This document shows positions 34,376 through 43,497 of a stretch of DNA of 64,000 bases, piece by piece (within the stretch, counting starts at the first letter, position 1; each line of letters starts with the position of its first letter). The translations under genes were made by a program, and so were the position numbers. The DNA is from Gammaproteobacteria bacterium. GTDB lineage: Bacteria > Gemmatimonadota > Gemmatimonadetes > Longimicrobiales > Gaopeijiaceae. Under the pieces are notes generated by a model. It worked only from the letters and a program-made list of their open reading frames with translations. It was not told the DNA's origin and ran no database searches. The stretch is taken from positions 124,001 through 188,000 of the forward strand of contig JAPPJO010000015.1 in NCBI GenBank assembly GCA_028820325.1, read 5' to 3'.

Positions 34376-37220
34376 ATGAGGGCGCTATTCGTATTCGTCT
34401 CGCTTGTCTCCATCCTGGTCGCCACGTCGGCAGCAGCGCAGACCGTGGGTAGCATCACGGGACTCGTCACCAGCTCGCGCACGCTGGAGGCCGGTGAACG
34501 CAGTACAGGTGTATATCCCCACGCTTCAGGTGGGAGCTCTCGCCCAAGAGAACGGCCGCTATCTGCTCGTGAATGTCCCGGCCGGGACGCACGTCCTGAG
34601 AACCGAGCGCATCGGATTTCGGCCAGTCGAACAGGAAGTCACGGTGGTGGCCGGCCAGGCGGTCGAGGCGAACTTCATCTTGGATGAGGACGCCCTGGCA
34701 CTGGACGAGATCATCGTCACAGGCACCGCCGGGCAGGCGCGGCGGCGCGAGGTGGGCAACACCGTCGCTCAAATCAACATCGCCGAGGTCGCTGAACCAG
34801 TGGCGAATGTCGACAACCTTATCTAGGCCCGTGCCCCCGGCGTCCTCATCGCGGGACAGTCGGGTTCATCGGGTTCGGGCTCGCAGATCCGTCTGAGGGG
34901 CAACGTCAGCGTCGCGCTGAGCAACAATCCCCTCATCTATGTCGACAACGTGCGCATCAAGAGTGAGCCGTACTCCCTGGGGGCCAGGAGTCGGCAGAAC
35001 CGTCCGGCCACCTCGGGTAGCCCCCTCAACGACATCAACCCGGCAGACATCGAGCGGATCGAGATCATCAAGGGGGCCGCGGCGACGACGTTGTACGGCA
35101 CCGAGGCGGCCGCGGGAGTGATTCAGATATTCACCAAGAGGGGCTCGACAGGTGCCCCCGTCTGGGCGGCCCAGATGGACCAGGGCTTCAACTATTTCCG
35201 CCCTTGGAACAAGGGCGACAGGGAGCCGTTCAACTTCCACGAGCCCGTGCTGCGCAACGGCTGGCGTCAGCGCTACTCGGCCTCCGTGCAGGGGGGTCAG
35301 GGTCAGCTCGGGTATTTCCTCTCCGCCTCGATGCTCGACAGTGACGGGGGGATCGAGACCGACAAGGAGGAGTCGTGGAGTGTACGGGGCAATGCGAGCT
35401 TCAGGCCTCTGGAGAATCTGATCCTTCAGTTCAACAGCTCGATGATGTCCCAGGACGTTGTGAACACCCGGCAAGGGAACAACGTCACCGGTACCGTCAT
35501 GGTCACCAACCAGGAGTACTGGGGCCCCACATCGCGGGATGAAGCGACACTTCGGACGATGCTCGACCGAATCGCTCCTCGGAGCACTCGTCGCTTCATC
35601 AGCGGACTGACCGCCCAGTACGATCCTATTCCCAACTGGTCCAACCGCCTGACCGTCGGCTACGACCTTGCCGACCTACGAGGGGAGTTCGAGATACCCT
35701 ACGGCTGGCGCTTCGCGGACGCCGAGAAGGGCAGCCGGGAGCGACAGGTCAACCAAACCGTCACTAAGAGCTTCGACTTCGTCAGCTCGCTGACGTGGGA
35801 CCTGGCCTCGGAGTGGCGGTCCACAATGTCGGTGGGCGCGCAGGGCGTGGAAACCGACGAGCAGGACGTCAGGGCCGAAGGGTTCGACTTCCCTGGGCCG
35901 GGCGAATTCACGGTGTCGAGCACGGCCCGTCGCAGCGCGGCAGAGAGCAGGCTACGCGTCATCACGGGGGGGTTCTTCCTACAAAACCTCTTGGACTTTC
36001 GGGACCGCTACTTCTTGACGTTGGGTCTACGCGTCGACGGCAACAGCGCGTTCGGCCAGTCGTTCGGGCTACAGCCATACCCGAAGGCCAGCCTTTCCTA
36101 TGTCCTATCGGACGAGGACTTCTGGCCAAGCGACTTCGCTGACGTGAAGCTGCGTGCGGCATACGGGCACGCGGGTCGTGCTCCCGGGGCTTTTGACGCC
36201 GTGCGTACGTGGGATCCGGTCGGCTACGGCCTCAACCGTCCGGCACTCCTTCCGGAGAATCTCGGGAACGCTGATCTGGGCCCCGAGCGCACTGCTGAGA
36301 TCGAGCTCGGGTTCGATGCCGCGTTCCTGAACGGGCGGCTGAGGTTCGACTACACCTACTACAGCCAGACGACTTCGGACGCGCTCTTCGCGGTTCAGGA
36401 ACCCTTGTCCAACGGCGACTGGAGCCCCCAGCTCAAGAACGTGGGCAAGATGAAGAACTGGGGTCATGAGCTGCTGATAGACGCCGAGGTGCTGAACTAC
36501 CAGACGTTCGGTTGGAACGTAGGCCTGATGGCCTCGACGAACCACAGCGAAGTCTTGAGCCTGGGAGGCTCACCTCGTTTCGCTCCAGCCAGCACGGTTC
36601 GCTACCAGGCGTGGATCGAGGAGGGCCAACCCGTGCCCGTGATCAGAACCAATTGGGTCACGAATTACTGGGAGAAGGCCAAGCCGATCTACGCAGACGA
36701 CACGATCATGGGTCCGCACTGGCCCACGCTCAGCCTATCGCCGAACATGACGCTCAGGCTCCCGGGGGACATTCTGCTCTCGGGGCGAGGTGAATACCAG
36801 GGTGGCTTCTGGATCAACAACATCGCGGAGACGGCGGCTCTGGGGAGAGGGCTGGACATGGTGATGTGCTGGGACGCGCACGATAAGTTCGACTCGGGCC
36901 AGGAGGAGGAGCTTTACGCCTGGGAATGGGCCAAGTGCATCGAGAGCGGCGTGTACGGCAAGTTCGTCAACCCCGGCGATTACTTCGAGCTGCGTGACAT
37001 CAGCCTCACTGTACCCGTCGGCCGCTTCGTCCCGGGGACCAGCTCGGCGATGCTCACAGTGTCCAGCCGCAACCTCTGGTACTGGACGAAGAGGGAGCTC
37101 AGGACCGGTCACCCGGAAAGCCTCGAGGTCCAGATCAACGGCAGCCCCATCATCAGGCAGATTGGGGAGCAACTCCCACCGTCGTCGAGCTTCGTGATCT
37201 CACTCCGAGCAACCTTCTAA
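34376..37220 (+). pseudogene. SusC-like TonB-dependent receptor, disrupted by frameshift and amber codon
   Basis: Full-length receptor architecture of about 947 codons. The ATG at 34376 has a strong AAGGAGG and a signal peptide ending SAAAQ. The carboxypeptidase-regulatory domain begins GSITGLVT, but one extra base near 34490 moves the sense frame (AVQVYIPTLQVG onward). In the new frame, TAG at 34824-34826 falls in NLI-ARAPGV, exactly where the intact paralogue at 46392 reads ILQSQAPGL, so it looks like CAG changed to TAG. Plug (LIYVDNVRI, TTLYGTEAAAGVIQIF) and barrel are otherwise complete to the TAA-terminated end. Probably inactive unless an assembly error is involved; restart at the ATG at 34950 would lack the signal peptide. 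Confidence 0.8.
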
Positions 37221-37235
37221 GCGGGGAGCGATCCC

Positions 37236-38663
37236 ATGACTACGAGAAATCACAGGGGGGTTTCGCTTCCCGGCTGCGTGGCCGCGGCGACGTTGTTGGT
37301 CTGTCTGGGCCTGTCAGGATGCGACTTCGACGTGATCAATCCCGGGCCCCTGCAGGACAGTGCTACGGACGACCCCGGAGCTTGGCTGGCACTGGTGAAC
37401 GGCATCGAGCGCGCGCTCGCAAACGGGTTCGAGGATTTCGCCGAGAGCGGCGACGCGCGGGCCCGTCAGATCCAGCCTGCGGGCGACACGAATCTCAATC
37501 ACGAGTACGAGATCGGCAGCGCCGGTTCGCCTGGATCCCCGGTCGACATTGGGGACCAGGAAGCCGGATTCGGGGAGCTGCAACAGGCTCGTTGGGTGGG
37601 CGAGCAGGCCATCGAGCGTGTGGAGGCCGTTCTCGGCTCTGCGGCGTCCTCCAACGAGCTGCTGGCCCAGATGTACCTCTGGACCGGTTACGCGAACCGG
37701 ATCCTGGGCGAGTACATGTGCCACGCCGTCTTTAACGGTGGACCACCGGAGGACTACAAGACGCATTTGACTCGCGCCATCGGCCAGTTTACCTCGGCGG
37801 CGAATATCGCGACCGCGGGCAGCGATGTGCAGATGGCTGCGTACGGCGGGAGGGCGTCCACGCACCTGCACCTCCAGAACTACGCGGAGGCGGAGGCGGA
37901 CGCGCAGCGGATTCCCATGGGCTTCGAGTGGGGCGTCCACTACTACAGCGAGAACTCTCCGAGCTGGTATTGGGTCACGCAGATATCCGGTGCCGCCGTG
38001 CGAGGCATCACCACTTGGATGACTCTCTTCGACGAGTACTACCTGGACACCGGCGATCCGCGCGCCGCGTGGGGCTTCGACCCCAACTACCCCACCGGCG
38101 AGACGCCCAGGCCTCTGACCTGGGGGGACGTCCCCTTCCAGTATCCGCTGAAGTTCTTCGTGCCCAGAACGCCGGCGGCCTACACGGACTTCGACTCCCG
38201 GGACGGGACGGCGATGCGCAATCTCACGATCCCTGTGACGAGCTACCGTGAGATGCAGCTCATCATCGCGGAGGTGGGCCTTGAACTTAGGAGTGACTGG
38301 CAGACCGCGAGGGACATCATCAACAGCCGCAGGGCCGAGCTGATCACCGAGAACACGAGCGTACACGGTGGCGGCCACGAGGGTGGCACGCCGCTCGAAC
38401 CCTTCCCGATTACCGATCTGGAGTCGGCCTGGAAGTGGCTCAAGCGAGAGCGGGCCATAGAGATGTGGATGGAGGGGAGACGCATCGGGGATCTGCGCCG
38501 CTGGAGGGAGCAGGGCACGCCGGGCGAGCTACACCCCCTGGAGTTTATCCCGGAGGAGGTCGCGCAACGGCACGGCGTGAGTCGGGAGCAGGACGTTTGC
38601 ATCCCGATTCCGCAGCGTGAGATTGAAACGAATAACAATATTGCCGATAACTTCCGCGGCTGA
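37236..38663 (+). CDS. SusD/RagB-type outer-membrane lipoprotein
   Basis: 475 residues. The signal ends LGLSGC (lipobox C near residue 29) followed by [12 protein letters not shown], the conserved start of SusD proteins in this group. The helical body includes TPR-like segments and the closing [25 protein letters not shown] block of RagB/SusD. It follows the broken SusC gene by 15 bp and is intact. SusD captures substrate at the cell surface for its SusC partner; whether it can still work here depends on the receptor. The paralogue at 45009 shares the VINPGPIQD and [23 protein letters not shown] blocks. Confidence 0.88.
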   Translation: [475 protein letters not shown]

Positions 38664-38675
38664 AGGTAGGCGACG

Positions 38676-39155
38676 ATGGCTGCAAGGATCGGCTCAAAGC
38701 TGGTCTCGGTTATACTCGCGGTGGGTTGCTTTGCGGCGAGTTCGGGCTGTCACTCTTATCGGGCGATCGCCCCTGACGCGGCTTCACCTGGCACTACGGT
38801 TCGCGCACACCTGACCCCTCCCGGAGTGGCGCGCCTTACGGTCAGCCTGGGCGATGCTCGAAGCACCGTCGAGGGACAAGTGGTCGAAGCCGCAGGGAGG
38901 CAGTTACACCTGCTCTCGCGGCACGAGTCGACGAATCGGTTTGAGAACGGCTTGGGATCGCCGTACCTACAACAGCGGATCATCATCGGACGGGATGAGA
39001 TCCAAGGCATAGAGGAACGGGTCCTCGACCGGAGGAAGACCGCAGCCGTGACGACTGTCCTCGTTGGAGCGCTCACCGGTTTGTTCGTGCACTTCATGTG
39101 GGGCGACAGCAAGGGAGGAATACTCGATGAAACAGGTGACGAGGTGATATACTAG
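38676..39155 (+). CDS. small SusCD-associated lipoprotein, set 1
   Basis: 159 residues, start 12 bp after the SusD stop. The lipobox ends ASSGC (C25). Then comes PGTTVRAHLTPPGVA, a beta-rich middle, RDEIQGIEERVLDRRKT and a hydrophobic C-terminal segment (about 123-143). The same order of motifs is in the minus-strand gene at 49565 (PGESVRLFLTRAGVD, AGEIVQIERQELSRAKT, then a hydrophobic segment), so the two are homologues that travel with SusC/SusD. Function unknown. Confidence 0.7.
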   Translation: MAARIGSKLVSVILAVGCFAASSGCHSYRAIAPDAASPGTTVRAHLTPPGVARLTVSLGDARSTVEGQVVEAAGRQLHLLSRHESTNRFENGLGSPYLQQRIIIGRDEIQGIEERVLDRRKTAAVTTVLVGALTGLFVHFMWGDSKGGILDETGDEVIY

Positions 39156-39252
39156 ATCGTGCCTTAGAGCTACCTCCCCGACAACCTCTTCCGCGCGCAG
39201 GTACCCTTCCTGCGAAGGGTATTCCGGCTTCTGGCTGGCCCGTGACGAGCTA

Positions 39253-39268
39253 TGTTATGATTTAGTAA
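39253..39268 (+). promoter_or_regulatory. candidate extended -10 promoter giving a leaderless start
   Basis: TGTTATGAT at 39253-39261 is an extended -10 motif (TG, one base, TATGAT). The ATG at 39268 sits where transcription would begin, and no Shine-Dalgarno is visible in front of it. A small hairpin (tacccttc/gaagggta, 39202-39221) lies just upstream. No good -35. Confidence 0.25.
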
Positions 39269-40590
39269 TGGACTGTCTTGCAAGCGATTGTCCCCTGATG
39301 AGGACGTGGGCCCTCGTTTCGCGACGCCCCCTGGGGCGGTCTCGCTCTGGGACAATCGCGCCGAACCGTCGGCCTCGAACGGGGCGCGTGCGCACCAACG
39401 CCGCCTGTGTCTTGTCCATCCTGCTATCAGCGCTCCCCCTGCAACTCAGCTCCCAGGAGACCGGCTCGATCTCGGGACGGGTGGTCGACGTCGAGACGCG
39501 TGTTCCAGTGGCTGACGCGGTCGTCCAGCTCCGGGCGTCGGGAGCGGCGGCGCTGAGCGATGAGCAAGGACGCTACCAGTTATCTGACGTCCCGGCAGGT
39601 CCCCAGGTCGTGCTCGTCGAGCATGTGGCCTACGGGCAGTACCTGCACGCTGTCGTCGTGGAGGACGGGATCGAACTTCGTCTCAACCTTCGGCTGAAGA
39701 CAACGGCTATTCCACTGGACCCCCTCCTCGTCGAGGGACGGAGCGAGCTCGAAGAGCGGCGACAGAGCACGGGCCACTCCATGAATGAGATCTCGAGAGA
39801 GGAGATCGACGAAGCCTCCAGGCGGGGCCTGAGCCTCACGGATCTGCTGAGACAGGGTATGCTGGGCACCGTGGTGCGCGGTGGGGGCGCCTCGGGGGAC
39901 TGCGTGGCGTACCGTGCAGTCGCGAGCGGCATGATCTGCCGTGAAGTCGCGGTCTATGTCGATGGAGTCCAGGTATCGAGCCCCAGTCTCCTGTTCCCCA
40001 CCATGCCGCTCAGTGATATCGAGCGTCTCGAGATGCTTTCCGCGGCGGAGGCCGGAGCCCGTTACGGCCTCTCTGGTGGATGGGGAGTCCTGCTCGTCGA
40101 GACCCGCTCCGGGAAACGTCAGATGACTGCGGCCCGAGCGGCACAGCCGGCAGCCGATTGGTCGGAAGAATCGAAGCCGTACCCCTGGAAGCGGGTCTTC
40201 ACCAGCTCGCTGGTGGGGAGTTCGGCAGGGCTGGGATTAGGTCTGATCGCGGTGAACCGATGCCTGCAGCTGAAGGAGTCCGGCCTGCTCGAGGTCGACA
40301 CGAGGTGTAATGGCCTCACGACGTACGGTTCGAGCTTCCTCGCTCTCGGGCTTCCAAGCCTCGTCGGCGGGTTTGCCGCCAGGTGGGCTGGGGCAACCGA
40401 ACGGTCTCGGGGGAGGCTCTTACCGGCGGCCTTCATGGGTGGGCTCTCGGTCGTCGCGGGCTACCTCCTCGTCGTCGGGGCCGAGAGGGACGCCTCCACC
40501 TCGTCCCAGGTGGCAGGTGTGGTGCTGCTGACGGTGGGCACACCACTATTGACCACGGTCTCGGACCGCGTTTTCAGGGCGCTGCGCTGA
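39268..40590 (+). CDS. carboxypeptidase-regulatory plus plug-domain protein without barrel, set 1
   Basis: 440 residues (an alternative ATG is at 39298). Long N-terminal leader with a hydrophobic segment ending LQLSSQ, a carboxypeptidase-regulatory-like domain (ISGRVVDVETRVPVADAVV), a plug-like domain with a cysteine pair around SGDCVAYRAVASGMICREV and VYVDGV, then four hydrophobic segments instead of a TonB barrel. The homologue at 55092 shares all of these, including TGHSMNEIS/TGHSINEVG and the ending TVSDRVFRALR/TVADRIFRVLR. Last gene of set 1, probably an envelope accessory of the SusCD pair; mechanism unknown. Confidence 0.75.
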   Translation: MDCLASDCPLMRTWALVSRRPLGRSRSGTIAPNRRPRTGRVRTNAACVLSILLSALPLQLSSQETGSISGRVVDVETRVPVADAVVQLRASGAAALSDEQGRYQLSDVPAGPQVVLVEHVAYGQYLHAVVVEDGIELRLNLRLKTTAIPLDPLLVEGRSELEERRQSTGHSMNEISREEIDEASRRGLSLTDLLRQGMLGTVVRGGGASGDCVAYRAVASGMICREVAVYVDGVQVSSPSLLFPTMPLSDIERLEMLSAAEAGARYGLSGGWGVLLVETRSGKRQMTAARAAQPAADWSEESKPYPWKRVFTSSLVGSSAGLGLGLIAVNRCLQLKESGLLEVDTRCNGLTTYGSSFLALGLPSLVGGFAARWAGATERSRGRLLPAAFMGGLSVVAGYLLVVGAERDASTSSQVAGVVLLTVGTPLLTTVSDRVFRALR

Positions 40591-40683
40591 GCAGGTTGCC
40601 TATCCAAAACGCCGATTCGGCGATGGAGCCGTCCGCCCTGCCGCGATGGGTCGTCGAGGACGCAGACTGCGGCTAACCGGGCC

Positions 40684-41979
40684 TCAGAAAGCACCCCAGA
40701 GGCAGCTCACGGGCAATGCATACCGGCGGTTGCCGAAGGATAGTTTTCGTTCGCCGAAATAGAAGAGAATCGACGTCAACGTTCGCGTCCTGCCTGGGCC
40801 CTGGGTAGCGAACCAATCCAGATGCTTGAAGTCGGCCCGGCGCGCCGCGGACGATGCCTTGACCTCCATGGCGACGATGTTAAACGCACTCTCCGCGAGT
40901 ATGTCGATCTCGCGCCCACGCTGGTCGCGCCAGTGGTGGAATCGGAAGTCGTTTTCCTGATGCGCCGCCGAGCGGATGATCTCCGCGAAGACGAAGCTCT
41001 CCGCCAGGCCGCCGAGCGCGGCGGGGTGGCCATCGATCCCGAACGAACGTGTGGTGAGATGTCTGAGAGCCGCCGCCATCCCGGTATCGACGAAGTGATA
41101 CTTGGCGTTCTTGATCTCGCGGCCGGACTCTCCGGAGGTCCAAGCACCCAGCTTTACGATCAGCGACAGCCGCAGGAGCACGTCAAGGTATTGGTTGACC
41201 GTGCCTCGCCGCACTCCGATGAGCGAGCACAGCTCCGCGATGTTGAGTTCCGATGCGGTGCGGATGGCCAACTGGTCGATCAGACGCCTCAAGGCGTCCG
41301 TCTTGCGGACCCGAACGATGTCGGCGACATCGCGGTCCACGATCGTATGGACGTAGTCGCGGTAGATCTTCTGCCGCCCGCGGCGTTTGAGATTCCGGAT
41401 TCCGGGGTAGCCGCCCCGCAGGATCATATCGATGTAGGCCTGTCGGCTGAGGACTCGCGGGGCCGGCAGTTCTCCCAGGTCCGGCGCTCTCGAGATCGCC
41501 CAGTCGAGGATCGTCGAGGGGCCGCGCGACATCGTTTCGGCCACGGTCATCGGCCACAACCGCAGCGTCAGGAGCCGGCCGGCAAGCGAGTCCGTTACGT
41601 GGGACGTGGTGAAGATGTTGGATGACCCGGTGATGACGAACTGCCCCGGAAGGTCACTGAGGTCCACGATTCGCTTGATGGCCAGCGGGAGTTGGGTGGA
41701 GCGTTGGGCTTCGTCGATGATCAGCGGCGCATCCTCGAGGTCGGCGCGCAAGGCTCGCAGCTCTTCCCAGGGATCGTTCTCGATTGCCTCGAGCGTCGTG
41801 GCGTCGTCGAGCGTGATGAATCTTCCGGCGCGCATGATGTCCCGAACGAGCGTTGTTTTTCCGGTCTGACGGGCACCCGTGATGTTCACCACGCGCGAGC
41901 AGGTCAGCGCGTCCTCCAGTTCGGCGGTGAGATGTCTTGGCAGAATCCTGTGCTCGGGAGACATGAAATCCGTCGTCAC
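40684..41979 (-). CDS. AAA ATPase with DUF4143 domain
   Basis: 431 residues from a GTG at 41979, or 426 from the ATG at 41964; neither has a clear ribosome site. Walker A GARQTGKTT, Walker B-like PLIIDEAQR, sensor VITGSSN, then a winged-helix stretch (ELCSLIGVRRGTVNQYLDVL) and the C-terminal DUF4143 part with GREIDILAE and AMEVKAS, the D-ExK arrangement of a PD-(D/E)XK nuclease fold. These ATPases are common, often mobile, and of unknown role. Convergent with the gene ending at 40590. A 23-bp periodic motif array lies directly upstream. Confidence 0.85.
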   Translation of the reverse strand: MTTDFMSPEHRILPRHLTAELEDALTCSRVVNITGARQTGKTTLVRDIMRAGRFITLDDATTLEAIENDPWEELRALRADLEDAPLIIDEAQRSTQLPLAIKRIVDLSDLPGQFVITGSSNIFTTSHVTDSLAGRLLTLRLWPMTVAETMSRGPSTILDWAISRAPDLGELPAPRVLSRQAYIDMILRGGYPGIRNLKRRGRQKIYRDYVHTIVDRDVADIVRVRKTDALRRLIDQLAIRTASELNIAELCSLIGVRRGTVNQYLDVLLRLSLIVKLGAWTSGESGREIKNAKYHFVDTGMAAALRHLTTRSFGIDGHPAALGGLAESFVFAEIIRSAAHQENDFRFHHWRDQRGREIDILAESAFNIVAMEVKASSAARRADFKHLDWFATQGPGRTRTLTSILFYFGERKLSFGNRRYALPVSCLWGAF

Positions 41980-42003
41980 TGGCGAGAGGAGGGCTGCGGC
42001 CCA

Positions 42004-42118
42004 GGTGGGAATGCCGGTTGGGATCCGGTGAAAAACCGGTTGTCAACTTGGTGAAAATGTGATTAGAAATCTGGTGAAAATGCTATTATCACCATGGTGA
42101 AACCTACGTTGGACCGTC
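42004..42118. repeat. iteron-like array, GGTGAAA every 23 bp
   Basis: GGTGAAA starts at 42027, 42050, 42073 and 42096, and a variant GGTGGGAATG at 42004, giving five units at an exact 23-bp period; the bases between are not conserved except a frequent AATG after the motif. The array covers the likely promoter of the DUF4143 ATPase gene. Fixed spacing of about two helical turns places every motif on the same DNA face, as expected for a cooperatively binding protein. Confidence 0.75.
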
Positions 42119-42183
42119 TTGGGACACAAGGATCAAGCGCCCGTTCAGAAAAACCGGGCGCTCTGTGACGTCGCGCGGTTGCC

Positions 42184-43497
42184 CTACCCTGGCTGCCCGA
42201 AGATCTCAGGCTTGGTGTCGCGCAGGATCGAGAGGATGGCGTCGCGGTCGCCCGCGGAGAGATGCGCGAAATCCCGGCCGCCCTCCTCGCCGCGGAGGAT
42301 GCTGAGGATGCGCCCGTCGACGTAAGCGCGCGCCTGGGCCGGGAGGGCGTCGTATTCGGGCGAGTGGGTCAGGTAGCTCAGCGGGTGGCGGAAGAGGCGG
42401 GTGCGCAGATCCAGGTCGCGGAGGGAGCGGCCCTGCGCGTCCCTGCGGCCGCCGACCGTGAAGTCGGCGGCGAAGGCAGAGGTGCCCTCGATGGGGTCCT
42501 CCAGACGCGGGGTGCCCACGAAGAACAGAGCGCGCACGAGCGACTCGCCAAGGCCCTCGACCAGGCGGGTGGTGCGTGGAGACATCTCGCCGGGGGGCAG
42601 GCCCTCCTGCTCGTCGTCGTGAAGGCGGGTGCGGACGCGGTATCCCACCAGGGTGATGAGGTTTTGCACGGTAGTCTGGTGCTCGGCCACCAGCAGGGCA
42701 ACGATGTCGCTGTGGGCGCCGAGGTAGGGCGTGAGGTCGATGAACTCGCTGAGATCCGTGAGATTGCCGCCCGCGGTCAGGGAGTCGCCTCTGCGGCCGA
42801 GGGCGACGTTCCCCATGTGGAGCTGGTCGCCGTGCGTGCCGGTGACGTACCATCCGCCCCAGCGTTCCCTGATGGGGGTGGTGTCGGTGGTGACCTGCCA
42901 CAGCTCGTGGGAGGCCAGCTGGCCGTTCTCGTCGGTCGGCCCGGAGCCCATGATGTGCCGGGGCACCCCGCCCCCGGTGAGCGAGAAGGAGTCGTGGCAC
43001 TGGAGGCAAAGGCCGGTCTGGCGGCGGATGCGGGGCCCGTCCTCCCCGTCCGGCTCCAGGTTGTAGAAGACCGGTCCCAGCTCCGGGTCCTGCGCGGAGA
43101 TTTCAAGGCCGTCCGCCCCCGGCGTCCAGGCGACGTAGACGCGGTCGTTGAAGTAGATGGCGCGCGGGGTCTCGGGCCAGATGAGCCGCGCCAGCAGGCT
43201 GGTCTTGGAGAAGACCAGCATCTGGGAAGAGACGGGGATGCGGAGTTCGCGCAGGACGGCGGCCAGATAGGCGCTCGGGCCCTCGCGGTCGAGGGTCACT
43301 TCCCCGCTCTCCAGGCCGCGGGCGAGGACGGCCACCGGGTCGGTGGTCTCGCCGGTTGCGTAGGGGATGGTGGGGTATTGGGTGTCGTAGGGGAGCTGCG
43401 GGGTGGTGAGGATGGGAAGGGGGGCGGCGGAGGTGCCCATCGGGATGGCGAGGGCGAGCAGGATCGCAACCGTGGCCAGGGAGCGGACGGACCTCAT
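42184..43497 (-). CDS. exported haem c protein of unknown family
   Basis: 437 residues. Signal peptide ending TSAAP (about 25). One haem site CLQCH (C164, C167, H168) in the middle of the protein, followed by SFSLTGGGVPRHIMGSG and GGWYVTGTHGDQLHMGN. I do not recognise a named domain. The start codon overlaps the stop of the amidohydrolase gene by four bases (ATGA), so the two are coupled. Single haem and large non-haem body suggest an enzyme or a receptor for electrons rather than a simple carrier. Confidence 0.75.
   Translation of the reverse strand: MRSVRSLATVAILLALAIPMGTSAAPLPILTTPQLPYDTQYPTIPYATGETTDPVAVLARGLESGEVTLDREGPSAYLAAVLRELRIPVSSQMLVFSKTSLLARLIWPETPRAIYFNDRVYVAWTPGADGLEISAQDPELGPVFYNLEPDGEDGPRIRRQTGLCLQCHDSFSLTGGGVPRHIMGSGPTDENGQLASHELWQVTTDTTPIRERWGGWYVTGTHGDQLHMGNVALGRRGDSLTAGGNLTDLSEFIDLTPYLGAHSDIVALLVAEHQTTVQNLITLVGYRVRTRLHDDEQEGLPPGEMSPRTTRLVEGLGESLVRALFFVGTPRLEDPIEGTSAFAADFTVGGRRDAQGRSLRDLDLRTRLFRHPLSYLTHSPEYDALPAQARAYVDGRILSILRGEEGGRDFAHLSAGDRDAILSILRDTKPEIFGQPG

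Noticed and set aside
34824..34826. TAG read as a sense codon.
   Set aside because: Several intact genes in the window end in TAG at the expected length, and the same SusC gene also has a frameshift.
42004..42118. The 23-bp periodic array considered as a CRISPR.
   Set aside because: Only seven bases are repeated, the unit is too short, and there are no cas genes; it fits a protein-binding array better.
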